Source: Limimaricola cinnabarinus LL-001
Lineage (GTDB): Bacteria; Pseudomonadota; Alphaproteobacteria; Rhodobacterales; Rhodobacteraceae
Length of the DNA stretch: 64,000 bases
Direction: 5' to 3'
Assembly (NCBI RefSeq): GCF_000466965.1
Contig: NZ_BATB01000007.1
Location: 37,055-101,054, forward strand
In this document: in pieces, positions 43,108-52,191 of the stretch
Numbering within the stretch: the stretch's first letter is position 1
Layout of the letters: each line of letters begins with the position of its first letter
Position numbers and translations under genes: made by a program
The notes under the pieces: model-generated
Databases searched by the model: none
The model's input: the letters and a program-made list of their open reading frames with translations, nothing else
What the model was told of the DNA's origin: nothing

Positions 43108-43136
43108 TTGACTTGAAATTGCCCCTGCCCTTAAGG
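43108..43136 (+). promoter_or_regulatory. Promoter of ihfA
   Basis: TTGACT (43108-43113) and TTAAGG (43131-43136) with a 17-base spacer, 24 bases before the ihfA ATG. The -35 is close to consensus, the -10 less so. It lets ihfA be expressed apart from plsX-fabH. Confidence 0.5.
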
Positions 43137-43160
43137 TTGCGGAAGTTCAGGGAGATCAAA

Positions 43161-43463
43161 ATGGCGGACAAGACTTTGACGCGGATGGATCTTGCCGAGG
43201 CCGTGCACGAAGAGGTGGGGCTGTCTCGCAATGACAGCGCCGAACTGGTCGAGACGGTGCTGGGTCACATCTCGGACGCGCTGGTGGCGGGCGAACAGGT
43301 CAAGATCAGCTCTTTCGGCACCTTCTCGGTGCGCGACAAGGCCGCGCGCATCGGCCGCAACCCCAAGACCGGGGAAGAGGTGCCGATCCACCCGCGCCGG
43401 GTGCTCACCTTCCGCTCTTCGCATCTGATGAAGGACAAGGTCGCTTCGGGCAACAAGGGCTGA
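43161..43463 (+). CDS. ihfA: Integration host factor subunit alpha
   Basis: 100 residues of the HU/IHF fold. With the beta subunit it bends DNA sharply. Key blocks: [26 protein letters not shown], the arm [24 protein letters not shown] and [16 protein letters not shown]; the RNPKTG proline intercalates in DNA. AGGGAG precedes the ATG. The merR-type gene follows nine bases after the stop. Confidence 0.97.
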   Translation: MADKTLTRMDLAEAVHEEVGLSRNDSAELVETVLGHISDALVAGEQVKISSFGTFSVRDKAARIGRNPKTGEEVPIHPRRVLTFRSSHLMKDKVASGNKG

Positions 43464-43472
43464 GTCAGGTAA

Positions 43473-44009
43473 ATGGCGAAATCGGCCCACGCCTTCCGCA
43501 CCATCGGTGAGGTTTCGGAGGTGCTCGACACCCCGGCGCATGTGCTGCGATTCTGGGAGAGCAAGTTCGCGCAGGTGCGGCCGGTCAAACGGGCGGGCGG
43601 GCGGCGCTATTACCGGCCCGAGGATCTGGCGCTGCTGTGCGGGATCAAGGCGCTGCTGCATGATCAGGGCATGACCATCAAGGGCGTGCAGAAACTGTTG
43701 CGCGAAAAGGGCGCGCGCCATGTCGCCGATCACGGTCTGCCCGCCGCCGCGCCGCACCCCCCCCGCCCGCGCCTCGTCGCTGGCGCCGCGCCCGTCGAGG
43801 ATGCGGTCCTCGTGCTCGATCGCGAGGAAGACCCGGCCCAAGGGGCCGCGACCGCCCTGCCCCGATCGCGCGCTGCCTCGCCGCTTGCGGCTGTTCTGTC
43901 CGCCGATCCGACTCATCTGGCGACGCGCGCGGCGCGGATCGCGCCGCTGCTGCGGCGTCTGGAATCCCTACGCCTGCGCATGATCGCCGCTCGTGATCGC
44001 CCGCTCTGA
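43473..44009 (+). CDS. MerR-family transcription regulator
   Basis: 178 residues. N-terminal winged helix: [62 protein letters not shown]. The rest is variable, proline and alanine rich, with a terminal helix ([14 protein letters not shown]) likely for dimerisation; there are no cysteines for metal sensing. Proteins of this type directly after ihfA are conserved in Alphaproteobacteria, target unknown. Confidence 0.88.
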   Translation: MAKSAHAFRTIGEVSEVLDTPAHVLRFWESKFAQVRPVKRAGGRRYYRPEDLALLCGIKALLHDQGMTIKGVQKLLREKGARHVADHGLPAAAPHPPRPRLVAGAAPVEDAVLVLDREEDPAQGAATALPRSRAASPLAAVLSADPTHLATRAARIAPLLRRLESLRLRMIAARDRPL

Positions 44010-44037
44010 AAACCTGAAATTTTTTGCGCAAATCGGC

Positions 44038-44066
44038 TTGCTCCCGCCCGCCGTATGGGGCATTAG
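44038..44066 (+). promoter_or_regulatory. Candidate promoter of tRNA-Pro
   Basis: TTGCTC and CATTAG separated by 17 bases, ending eleven bases before the tRNA. Both hexamers are moderate matches; position relative to the tRNA is right. Confidence 0.4.
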
Positions 44067-44076
44067 CAGCCTCAGT

Positions 44077-44153
44077 CGGGCTATAGCGCAGCCTGGTAGC
44101 GCGTCCGTCTGGGGGACGGAAGGTCGCAGGTTCGAGTCCTGCTAGCCCGACCA
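44077..44153 (+). tRNA. tRNA-Pro (anticodon GGG)
   Basis: 77 bases including an encoded CCA. The acceptor stem CGGGCTA pairs with TAGCCCG; the D-arm has AGCGCAGCCTGGTAGCGC; the anticodon stem TCCGT/ACGGA encloses a seven-base loop with GGG at 34-36; the T-arm is CAGGTTCGAGTCCTG. The C at the first position with discriminator A is typical of tRNA-Pro. A hairpin follows. Confidence 0.96.
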
Positions 44154-44161
44154 TTTATGAC

Positions 44162-44187
44162 CGCCCGCCGCCTCAAAGCGGCGGGCG
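44162..44187 (+). terminator. Hairpin after tRNA-Pro
   Basis: CGCCCGCCGC and GCGGCGGGCG form a perfect ten-base stem with a six-base loop, nine bases beyond the tRNA CCA. The following T-content is low, so termination may be partial; the deaminase-type gene starts 25 bases later. Confidence 0.6.
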
Positions 44188-44211
44188 TCGTCATGTCAGG
44201 AGGAGCCGACC

Positions 44212-45288
44212 GTGACCGGAGTTCTGCCCCGCCAGGGGATCGCCGCGCTGATCGAAACCGGTGCCATCTCGGCCTCCGAACCGATCGATCCCACCCAGAT
44301 TCAGCCCGCCAGCCTCGATCTGCGGCTTGGCCGCATCGCCTACCGGGTGCGCGCCTCGTTCCTTACGGGCAATGGCCGCCGGGTCGCGGACCGGATCTCC
44401 GAATTCGAGATGCACCGCATCGATCTCGATGGCGGCGCGGTGCTCGAAAAGGGCTGCGTCTACGTGGTGCCGCTGATGGAGCGGCTGGCCCTGCCGGAGG
44501 GCATTCAGGCCGTCGCCAACGCCAAGAGCTCCACGGGGCGGCTAGACCTGCTGACGCGTCTCATCACCGATGGCGGCACCGAATTCGACCGGGTGGCCCC
44601 CGGCCATGACGGCCCGCTCTATGCCGAGATCTGCCCGCGCAGCTTCTCGGTGCTGGCCCGGCCGGGCATGAAGCTCAACCAGATCCGGTTTCGCGGGGGC
44701 CAAGCGGTGCTCGACGACGCGCAGCTTGCTGCGCTGCACGCCCAAGAGCCCCTGGTGACCGGCGAGGCGCTCATTTCCGAGGGGCTGGGCTTTTCGGTCG
44801 ACCTGTCGCCCGAGCTTGCGGCCTGCGCGGGGTTTCGCGCCAAGCCGCATACCGGGGTGATCGATCTCGACCGCATCGACCATTACGACCCGGCCGAGTT
44901 CTGGGAGGTGGTCACGGCGGCACATGGCCGGATCATCCTCGACCCCGGCGCCTTCTATATCCTCGTCAGCCGCGAATCCGTCACCATCCCGCCCGCCTAT
45001 GCCGCCGAAATGGCGCCCTACCTCGCCATGGCGGGGGAATTTCGGGTGCATTACGCCGGGTTCTTCGACCCCGGTTTCGGCTATGCCGAGGCGCGAGGTA
45101 AGGGATCGCGCGGGGTGCTCGAGGTGCGCTGCCACGAGGCGCCGTTCGTGCTCGAACATGGGCAGGTTGTGGGCCGACTGGTCTATGAGCGGATGGCCGA
45201 GACGCCCGACCGCCTTTATGGCGCCGGCATCGCTTCGAACTACCAGGGCCAGGGCCTCAAGCTTTCCAAGCAATTCCGAAGCCCCTGA
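44212..45288 (+). CDS. dcd: 2'-deoxycytidine 5'-triphosphate deaminase (long, double-domain type)
   Basis: 358 residues, about twice the length of classic Dcd. The dUTPase/dCTP-deaminase fold occurs twice: IQPASLDLRLGRIAYRV and AVANAKSSTGRLDLLTRLITDGGTEFDRV in the first half, and FRVHYAGFFDPGFGYAEARG, VLEVRCHEAPFVLEHGQVVGRLVYERM in the second. This long form is common in Alphaproteobacteria and makes dUTP from dCTP for thymidylate synthesis. GTG start with GGAGGAG nine bases upstream. Gene symbol by family only. Confidence 0.85.
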   Translation: MTGVLPRQGIAALIETGAISASEPIDPTQIQPASLDLRLGRIAYRVRASFLTGNGRRVADRISEFEMHRIDLDGGAVLEKGCVYVVPLMERLALPEGIQAVANAKSSTGRLDLLTRLITDGGTEFDRVAPGHDGPLYAEICPRSFSVLARPGMKLNQIRFRGGQAVLDDAQLAALHAQEPLVTGEALISEGLGFSVDLSPELAACAGFRAKPHTGVIDLDRIDHYDPAEFWEVVTAAHGRIILDPGAFYILVSRESVTIPPAYAAEMAPYLAMAGEFRVHYAGFFDPGFGYAEARGKGSRGVLEVRCHEAPFVLEHGQVVGRLVYERMAETPDRLYGAGIASNYQGQGLKLSKQFRSP

Positions 45289-45294
45289 GGCGTC

Positions 45295-46784
45295 TCAAGA
45301 GACCGTGTCGGCGGCGCGCCGGCGTCGAGGACCGGGCCGTGGTGCCCTGCCCTGGGCGGTGTTCGACTCCTCGCAGGGTGAGGCATCCGAGCCTGCTTCG
45401 AGGGTTGGCAAGCGCGGCTCGACCCGGTTGCGACCTGCGTTCTTGGCACGGTAGAGCGCGGCGTCGGCGCGCGAGATCGCCGCGTCGAGCGTCTCCTCGC
45501 CCGTCAACATCTCGGCGCAGCGATCGAAGCGGTGACCGGCATGGAGCCATCAGGCAGCGACAGTCTGTCCTCGAAGCAACGGCGCACCCGCTCGGCCAGC
45601 GCGATCGCCCCGGTCAGCCGCGTGGTGGTGAGGATCAGCAGGAATTCCTCCCCGCCCCAGCGCGCGGCAAGGTCCGACCGCCGCAGCCAGCGCGGCAGCA
45701 GATGTCCCACCTCGCACAGCAACCGGTCGCCTGCGGCATGGCCATAGCGATCATTCACCGATTTGAACCGGTCGATGTCGATCAGCACCACGGCGAGGCC
45801 GGTCCCCTCGCGCTGCGCGGCGGCGATCGCGCGGCTGGCAAAGACGTCGCAGGCCCAGCGGTTGGACAGCCCCGTCAGCGCATCCGTCACCGAAAGCCGC
45901 TCCAGCGTCGCCTGCTGCCGCTGACGGGTGTTTTCCGTGCCGGCCAGCATGGCGACGGTCGAGATCAGCCCCGCGATGGCCAGCACCAGCATCACGGTCG
46001 TGAACAGCGGCGCGGCGGTGATCCATTGGGCGGGGTGCAGTTGCAACAGCAGCAGCCCGCCGATCCAGAACCCGCTGAGCGCCAGAAGAAGCTGACGGCG
46101 CAGCAATCGCGAGACCGCGCTGTCGGAGAGCAGGAGACGCAGCGCCAGAGGATCGATGTGCCGCCCCACCGTGGCCAGCATCAGCAGCAGCGCGATCAAC
46201 GTGGTGATGGGGGACATGCCGCCAAAGGCCGGGTGCAGCGCGTAGCTGTACGCGACGATCACCGTGCAGCATACGCCAAAGGCGGCGACGATGGCAGCCA
46301 TGCCGAGGGCCGATCGGTGACCCAGCAGAATGGCGAGAGCGATCGCGGCGAAGGTGCCGAGAGAATTGAAGCCCATCGCGGTTTCCCCGCGAGGGGCCGA
46401 ATCCCACGTGAACATCCCGAGCCATTGCCCCACCGGCATCGGGGTCTCGAGCCAGAGCAGTTCGATTCCGCGCAGCCCCAGAAGCGCCGCCGCCAGCGAG
46501 GCCAGGGCGAATTCGATCCTGCGGTTCGACGCGCACCGCCCCAGCGCCAGCAAAAGCGCGGTCAGCGCGGTCAGGGGATGGGTGCCGCCCCCCTCCTCCA
46601 CCGGCAGATACAGCATGCGCAGGTCCAGCAGGTAGCCCGCCAAGGCTAGACAGCAGATCCCCGCCGCGGCGGCGGCGAAGCGAAAACGCAACCGCTCGAA
46701 CCGGCGGATGATGCGAATCGCGCTTCGGACCTCGCCGAAATTGCGCGCCGAAAGCTGTCGGGCCGTATCGATGGTCATGGTCAT
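45295..46784 (-). CDS. Membrane diguanylate cyclase (GGDEF), frameshifted near 45521
   Basis: Makes cyclic di-GMP. The N-terminal ~260 residues hold about eight hydrophobic helices with short loops, resembling an integral-membrane sensor. The GGDEF domain follows: LSVTDALTGLSNRWACDVFASRA, VVLIDIDRFKSVNDRYGHAAGD and the active site RWGGEEFLLIL (GGEEF, so active). No RxxD inhibitory site is seen before it. The frame stops after PVTASIAAPRC; one base added near 45521 (TCG[G]CTG) restores GCAEMLTGEETLDAAISRADAALYRAKNAGRN, the normal end of the domain. Repaired length about 496 residues. What it senses is unknown. Confidence 0.88.
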
Positions 46785-46915
46785 GGTCCCGCTCTGGTCG
46801 CCGACGCATTGCGGAACGCAACGTTCATCGGTCTCAGGACAAGATGGGCCAATCTACTTAAAGCATCATTGACGAAGTCTCCGACCGGGGTCGGCCCTGC
46901 GCCGTCGACATGAGA

Positions 46916-47542
46916 TCAGTCTCCGAAAAGACTGTCCTGCGCCTCGCCCTCATCTTCTTGCCCCCCCGCCTGTGGCGGCGGACGATTCTCGAGCAGGCCC
47001 GCCGCGCGCAATTCGCGCAGCCCCGGCAGGTCGCGGGCGCTCGACAGGCCGAAATGGTCGAGGAAGGCTTCGGTCACGACGAAAGTCACCGGCCGCCCCG
47101 GCGTCATCTTGCGCCGGCCGAGCCGGACCCAGCCCATCTCGACGAGCTGGTCGATGGTGCCGCGGCTCACCGATACGCCGCGGATCTCCTCGATTTCGGC
47201 GCGGGTGCAGGGCTGGTGATAGGCGATGATGGCGAGGGTTTCGGTCGCGGCCCGGCTGAGCTTGCGGGTCTCGATCGTGTGCCGTTCGAGCAGATGCCCC
47301 AGATCCGGCGCGGTGCGAAAGGCCCAAGCGTCGCCGACGCGGCACAGCTCGATGCCGCGCCCCTGATACTGCGCGCGCAGATCCTCGATCGCGCCGACCA
47401 GATCCGTGCCCTCCGGCAGGCGGCGCGCCATCTCGGCCGTCCCGAGCGGCTCGGCGCTGGCGAACAGCATCGCCTCGATCATCCGGGCGGCCTCGGCGCG
47501 CGGCGGCGCGTCGAATTGGGCGGGCTCGGGGCTTTGGGTCAT
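46916..47542 (-). CDS. scpB: Condensin accessory protein ScpB
   Basis: 208 residues. Two winged-helix domains: AARMIEAMLFASAEPLGTAEMARRLPEG and TETLAIIAYHQPCTRAEIEEIRGVSVSRGTIDQLVEMGWVRLGRR, the SMC/ScpB signature. Works with ScpA and Smc in chromosome segregation. Start overlaps the scpA stop by four bases. The tail is acidic and variable. Confidence 0.95.
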   Translation of the reverse strand: MTQSPEPAQFDAPPRAEAARMIEAMLFASAEPLGTAEMARRLPEGTDLVGAIEDLRAQYQGRGIELCRVGDAWAFRTAPDLGHLLERHTIETRKLSRAATETLAIIAYHQPCTRAEIEEIRGVSVSRGTIDQLVEMGWVRLGRRKMTPGRPVTFVVTEAFLDHFGLSSARDLPGLRELRAAGLLENRPPPQAGGQEDEGEAQDSLFGD

Positions 47543-48330
47543 GCGCGGTCCTTCCGGCGGATCTCGATGCGGGAGAAGCTCTCGTTCTGACGGATCTCGA
47601 TGCGGCCTTCCTTGGCCAGTTCGAGCGAGGCCGCGAAGGTCGCGGCGGTGGCCGAGCGGCGGCGCTTGGGCGCCACGTGCCAGTCCTCGGGCAGATAGGC
47701 CAAGATGTCGGCCCAGTCGGCTGCGTCGCCCACGAGGCTGCGCAGCCGGTCGAGCGCCTGCTCCATCGTCATCAGGTCGCGCCGGTCCATCACGAAGGGG
47801 CGAAACTCGTCGCGGGTCTTCACGCGGGCATAGGCCTGCATGAGGTCGAACAGGCTGGCGTGATGCACGGCCGAGCGGTGCACGGTCACGGCCTCGATCG
47901 CGCCCCGCGCAAAGACGTCCCGTCCGAGCCGGGGCCGCGCCATCAGCGCCGTGGCCGCCTCGCGCATCGCCTGCAGGCGTTCGAGCTGGAACGCGAGATG
48001 GGCGGCGAGGTCCTCGCCCGACGGCTCGTCGCCTTTGGGATCTGGCGGCAGCAGCAGGCGCGACTTGAGAAAGGCCAGCCAGGCCGCCATCACGAGGTAA
48101 TCGGCAGCCAGCTCGATCCGCAGCAGCCGCGCGCGTTCGACGAAGACGAGGTACTGCTCGGCCAGAGCGAGGATCGAGACCTGCCGCAGGTCGACCTTCT
48201 GGCTGCGCGACAGCACCAGGAGCAGGTCGAGCGGCCCCTCGAAGCCCTCAACGTCGACAATCAGCGCCTCGGCGTTGCGACGCTCCTCGACCGTGGCGCG
48301 CGCGGCCTCGATGTCCCGCCCGCCATCCAT
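47539..48330 (-). CDS. scpA: Condensin kleisin ScpA
   Basis: 263 residues. Kleisin subunit that bridges Smc heads. VEGFEGPLDLLLVLSRSQKVDLRQVSILALAEQYL and LAADYLVMAAWLAFLKSRLLLP are the ScpA hallmarks; the C-terminal winged helix ends SLELAKEGRIEIRQNESFSRIEI. The start shares one base with the nagZ stop (TGATG), and scpB overlaps its end, so the three are tightly coupled. Confidence 0.95.
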   Translation of the reverse strand: MDGGRDIEAARATVEERRNAEALIVDVEGFEGPLDLLLVLSRSQKVDLRQVSILALAEQYLVFVERARLLRIELAADYLVMAAWLAFLKSRLLLPPDPKGDEPSGEDLAAHLAFQLERLQAMREAATALMARPRLGRDVFARGAIEAVTVHRSAVHHASLFDLMQAYARVKTRDEFRPFVMDRRDLMTMEQALDRLRSLVGDAADWADILAYLPEDWHVAPKRRRSATAATFAASLELAKEGRIEIRQNESFSRIEIRRKDRA

Positions 48331-49324
48331 CAGGTGTCCTCGCCGGTGAGCGCGCCCAACTCGTCGCGCAGCGCCTCGATATCGGCAAGCTCTGGCATTC
48401 GGCGCTGCGCCAGCGCCGCCTCGGCGCGCCGTGCCGCATCCGGCCCCATCGCGCCGCAGGCCGCGACCACGGCCTCCATCTCGTCGCGCTCGCCATTGCA
48501 GTGCAGCACCACGTCGCAGCCCGCCGCGATGCTGGCGGCCGCGCGCGCGTCGATGTCGCCCGAAAGCGCCTCCATCGACAGATCGTCGGTCATCAAGAGC
48601 CCGTCGAAGCCGATCTCCTCGCGGATCATCCGCATCGCCCGCGCCGAGGTGGTCGCGGGCCGATCGCGATCGACGGCGTCGAGCACGATATGCGCCGTCA
48701 TGCCCATCGCCATGTCATTGAGCGCCGCGAAGGGCGCGAAATCGCGGTCGCGCAGATCGTCGAGCGGCACCGAGACGCGGGGCAGCGCCTTGTGGCTGTC
48801 GACGCTGGCGCGGCCATAGCCGGGGATGTGCTTGAGCACCGGCAGCACGCCGCCCGCCAAAAGCCCCTCAGCGGCGGTGCGGGCCGCCGCGACGACGCCC
48901 TCGACCGTGTCGCCATAAAGACGGTTGCGCAGGATGTGATGGGTCTGCGGCTCCACCAGATCGGCCAGCGGCGCGCAGTTCACGTCGATGCCGACCTCGT
49001 GCAGATCCGCCGCGATGAGCCTGTGGCGCAGCCATTGCGCACGCAGCGGGTCGGAGGCGCGCCGCATCTGGTCGAGCGCGGGCAGATAGGCGTGCCAGTG
49101 CGGCGGTCGCATCCGCTGCACCCGCCCCCCCTCCTGATCGATCAGGATCGGCGCGTCGCGGCCCACCGCGTCCCGCAGATCGCCCGTCAGTCGGCGCAGC
49201 TGGTCCGGCGTATCGATGTTGCGCGCGAACAGGATATAACCCCAAGGGTCGGCGTCGCGGAAGAACGCGGCCTCGTCCGGGCCGAGCCGCAGCCTTCGGG
49301 CCCGAGGATCGCGGCGGCGGTCAT
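48330..49324 (-). CDS. nagZ: Beta-N-acetylhexosaminidase NagZ, frameshifted near 49293
   Basis: GH3 enzyme of cell wall recycling, removing GlcNAc from anhydro-muropeptides. The start is MTAAAILGPEG at 49324, overlapping the SPOR gene stop (ATGA). Right after it the frame breaks; one base added near 49293 gives LRLGPDEAAFFRDADPWGYILFARN. Catalytic region: LIDQEGGRVQRMRPPHWHAY, KHIPGYGRASVDSHKALP (DSH present; the usual KHxPGHG is GYG here) and GLLMTDDLSMEALSGD with the nucleophile aspartate. Repaired length about 331 residues. Confidence 0.9.
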
Positions 49325-50268
49325 CGCACCACCACGGGAATGCAGGCGGCGTCCTCGGCGACCAGCGCCGAGCAGAAACGCCGCGCCTCGGCGAGATCGG
49401 CAAAACCGGTGGCGCGCAGTCGGAAGAAGGTGCGCCCGCCGCTCACCGCCTCCTGCACCAGCCGGTCGTGGCCCGACATCAGCTCGCCGAAGCGGCCCGC
49501 GAGGCGCGCCCATTCCTGCCCGGCCACCTCGGGGCTCTCGAAGGCGCCGAGCTGCACGAGGCTGGTGCCGGGCGCGATGTCCCCTGTGCTGACCGCCACG
49601 GGGGCGATCTGCGGCTCGGGCGCGGGGGCTGCGGCGGCGGCCATGGCGGTGGCGGGGCGCAGCGCGCTGGGGCGCAGCGCCGGGCGCGCGGGCGCGCCTG
49701 ACCCAGAGGGGGCCAGCGCCGGGTCGGCGGCGGCGATCACAGAAGGGTCGGGTCCGGCGATGGTGCCCGGCTCGGGCGGCTCCACCGCGCCCAGCGGCGC
49801 GGCTCCCGCCGCGAGGCTGTCGGCCAGCGCCGCCACGTCGTCGACCGACATCGGCTTGGTGGGGTCGAACGCTGGCGGCGCTTGCACGAGATCCTCGCCC
49901 GCGCGCAGCTCGTCCGCCTCGGCGGTGGGCTGCACCAGCAGGTCGTCTTCGGTGAGGCCCGGCGGCTGCGGCGCCAGAACCAGCCGCTCCTCGGGGCCCG
50001 CCGCCTCGCCCATCGCGGCGATGTCGTTCACCGCGAGCCCCTTGTGCAGCGCGATCTCGCCGCCCGGCTCCTTGGGGGCGGCGCGCATCGGGCCCTGCAT
50101 GGCACGCACCACCGGGATGCCCGTGACGTCACGCATCCACAGCTTGTAGCCCCAGACACCGATGCCCAACACGAGGGCCAGCGACACGATGGCCCCCGCA
50201 TAGCGGAACATCAGCGCCATCCCGGCCGCCAGTCGGCCGGGGCCCTGTGGATCGCTCGGTTGTGCCAT
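49321..50268 (-). CDS. SPOR domain protein
   Basis: 315 residues from the ATG at 50268 (AGAGAGG seven bases upstream; an ATG twenty codons earlier at 50328 is possible). Single membrane helix FRYAGAIVSLALVLGIGVWGYKLWM, a long proline/alanine-rich periplasmic linker, and a C-terminal SPOR domain (SLVQLGAFESPEVAGQEWARLAGRFGELM, FFRLRATGFADLAEARRFCSALVA) that binds denuded peptidoglycan at the division site. Sits between argS and nagZ, the usual Rhodobacterales order; a role in cell division or wall remodelling fits. Confidence 0.87.
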   Translation of the reverse strand: MAQPSDPQGPGRLAAGMALMFRYAGAIVSLALVLGIGVWGYKLWMRDVTGIPVVRAMQGPMRAAPKEPGGEIALHKGLAVNDIAAMGEAAGPEERLVLAPQPPGLTEDDLLVQPTAEADELRAGEDLVQAPPAFDPTKPMSVDDVAALADSLAAGAAPLGAVEPPEPGTIAGPDPSVIAAADPALAPSGSGAPARPALRPSALRPATAMAAAAAPAPEPQIAPVAVSTGDIAPGTSLVQLGAFESPEVAGQEWARLAGRFGELMSGHDRLVQEAVSGGRTFFRLRATGFADLAEARRFCSALVAEDAACIPVVVR

Positions 50269-50341
50269 TCCCAGCCTCTCTGCCGCCCCTTGTCGCGGGG
50301 CCACCTCCCCCGTCATGCCCGCCATGCGCCGAAAGACGCGC

Positions 50342-52083
50342 TCAGCGCATCTCCTCGACCGGGGTGACGCCAAGGATACCAAGCCCTTCCCCGATCACAA
50401 CGCCGACCGCGCGGGCGAGCGAAATCTTGCCCTGCGTCGTGGCCGCGTCGCCCTCCTGCACGAAGCGCAGGCCCGGCTCGTCATTGCCGCGGTTCCACAG
50501 CGCGTGCAGCGCCGAGGCGAGGTCGTAGAGATAGAAGGCGACGCGGTGCGGCTCGTGGCCCTTGGCGGCGATCTCCACCAGACGCGGCCATTCGGCGAGG
50601 GCGCGCATCAGCGAAAGCTCCGCCTCGTGGTCGAGCTTCGACAGATCGGCCTCGGCCAGCGTCGCGTCATCGACCGCGATGCCCATGGCGTCGGCCTTGC
50701 GCAGCACCGAGTTGATGCGCGCATTGGCGTATTGCACGTAGAAGACGGGGTTCTCGCGGCTCTGCTCCAGCACCTTGTCGAAGTCGAAATCGAGCGGCGC
50801 GTCGTTCTTGCGGGTCAGCATGTGGAACCGCACCGCGTCCGCGCCGACCTGATCGACCAGATCGCGCAGCGTCACGAAGTTGCCGGCGCGCTTCGACATC
50901 TTGAACGGCTCGCCGTTCTTCCACAGCTTCACCAGCTGGATCAGCTTGACGTCGAGCGGCACCTTTCCTTCCGAAAGCGCCGAGACGGCGGCCTTCATCC
51001 GCTTGACGTAGCCGCCGTGGTCGGCGCCGAACACGTCGATGAGCTGGGTGAAGCCGCGGCTCACCTTGTCGTGGTGATAGGCGATGTCGGGCGCGAAATA
51101 GGTCCACGCGCCATCCGACTTCATGATCGGCCGGTCGACGTCGTCGCCATGCGCGGTGGAGCGGAACAGCGTCTGCTCGCGCGGCTCCCAATCCTCGGGC
51201 GTCTTGCCCTTGGGCGGCTCAAGCGTGCCGCGATAGATCAGGCCCTTGTCATCGAGCGTCTTGATCGCGTCCTCGATCCGGCCGGTGCCGTAAAGCGCCT
51301 TTTCCGAAAAGAACACGTCCATGGTGACGCCCAGCGCCGCGAGGTCGGCGCGGATCATCTCCATCATCGCCTCGGTGGCGATTTCACGCGCCTCCTCGAG
51401 CCAATCTTCCTCGGGGCTGTTGAGCTTGCCCTCGCCCCAGATCTCCCTGAGCTTCTCGCCCACCGGCACGAGATAGTCGCCCGGATAGAGCCCCTCGCCG
51501 ATCTCGGGCGTCATGCCGCAGGCTCGCGGTAGCGCTCGAAGGAGGAGCGCGCCAGCACGTCGACCTGCGCGCCGCCGTCATTGACGTAGTATTCCTTGGT
51601 CACGTCGTGGCCCGCGTAATCCAGCAGCCGCGCCAGCGCGTCGCCGAACACCGCGCCGCGGGCATGGCCCACATGCATCGGCCCCGTGGGGTTGGCCGAG
51701 ACGTATTCGACGTTGACCTTCTCGCCCTGCCCCATGGTCGAGCGGCCGAAGCCCTCTTGGGTCAGCGCGGCCCGCACGATGCCCTGCCACAGGCTCGGCG
51801 CGAGGCGGAGATTGATGAAGCCCGGCCCCGCCACCTCGGCGCTCTCGATGCGGTCGTCGGCGCCGAGCCGCTCGGCCAGATCCTCGGCGATGTCGCGCGG
51901 CTTCTTGCCCGCGGGCTTGGCCAGCACCATCGCGGCATTGGTTGCCATGTCCCCATGCGCCGCGTCGCGCGGCGGCTCCACCGTCACGGCGCCGGTCTGC
52001 ATCCCTTGGGGGATCGCACCGTCGCGTGCCATCGCGTCCAGCGTGTCGAGCACAAGGGCCCGGATATCGGTGAAGAGGTTCAT
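50342..52083 (-). CDS. argS: Arginyl-tRNA synthetase, frameshifted near 51523
   Basis: Charges tRNA-Arg; class I. Start [18 protein letters not shown]. The HIGH-like motif is [13 protein letters not shown] after VSANPTGP, and the KMSK motif is [16 protein letters not shown]. As written the first part stops after RYREPAA; one base added near 51523 (GAG[G]CC) restores [22 protein letters not shown] and the rest. Repaired length about 580 residues, normal. Being the only such gene expected in a genome, it is unlikely to be a true pseudogene. Confidence 0.94.
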
Positions 52084-52191
52084 GCGCAGTCCTTTCGGCC
52101 AGTCGTGCCGCGAGATCGGCCCGCGACCCTTTACCATGCGGTGCCGCGCGTCAACGCGCGGCACCGCCCGGACCGGTTCGAATGCGCCCGC

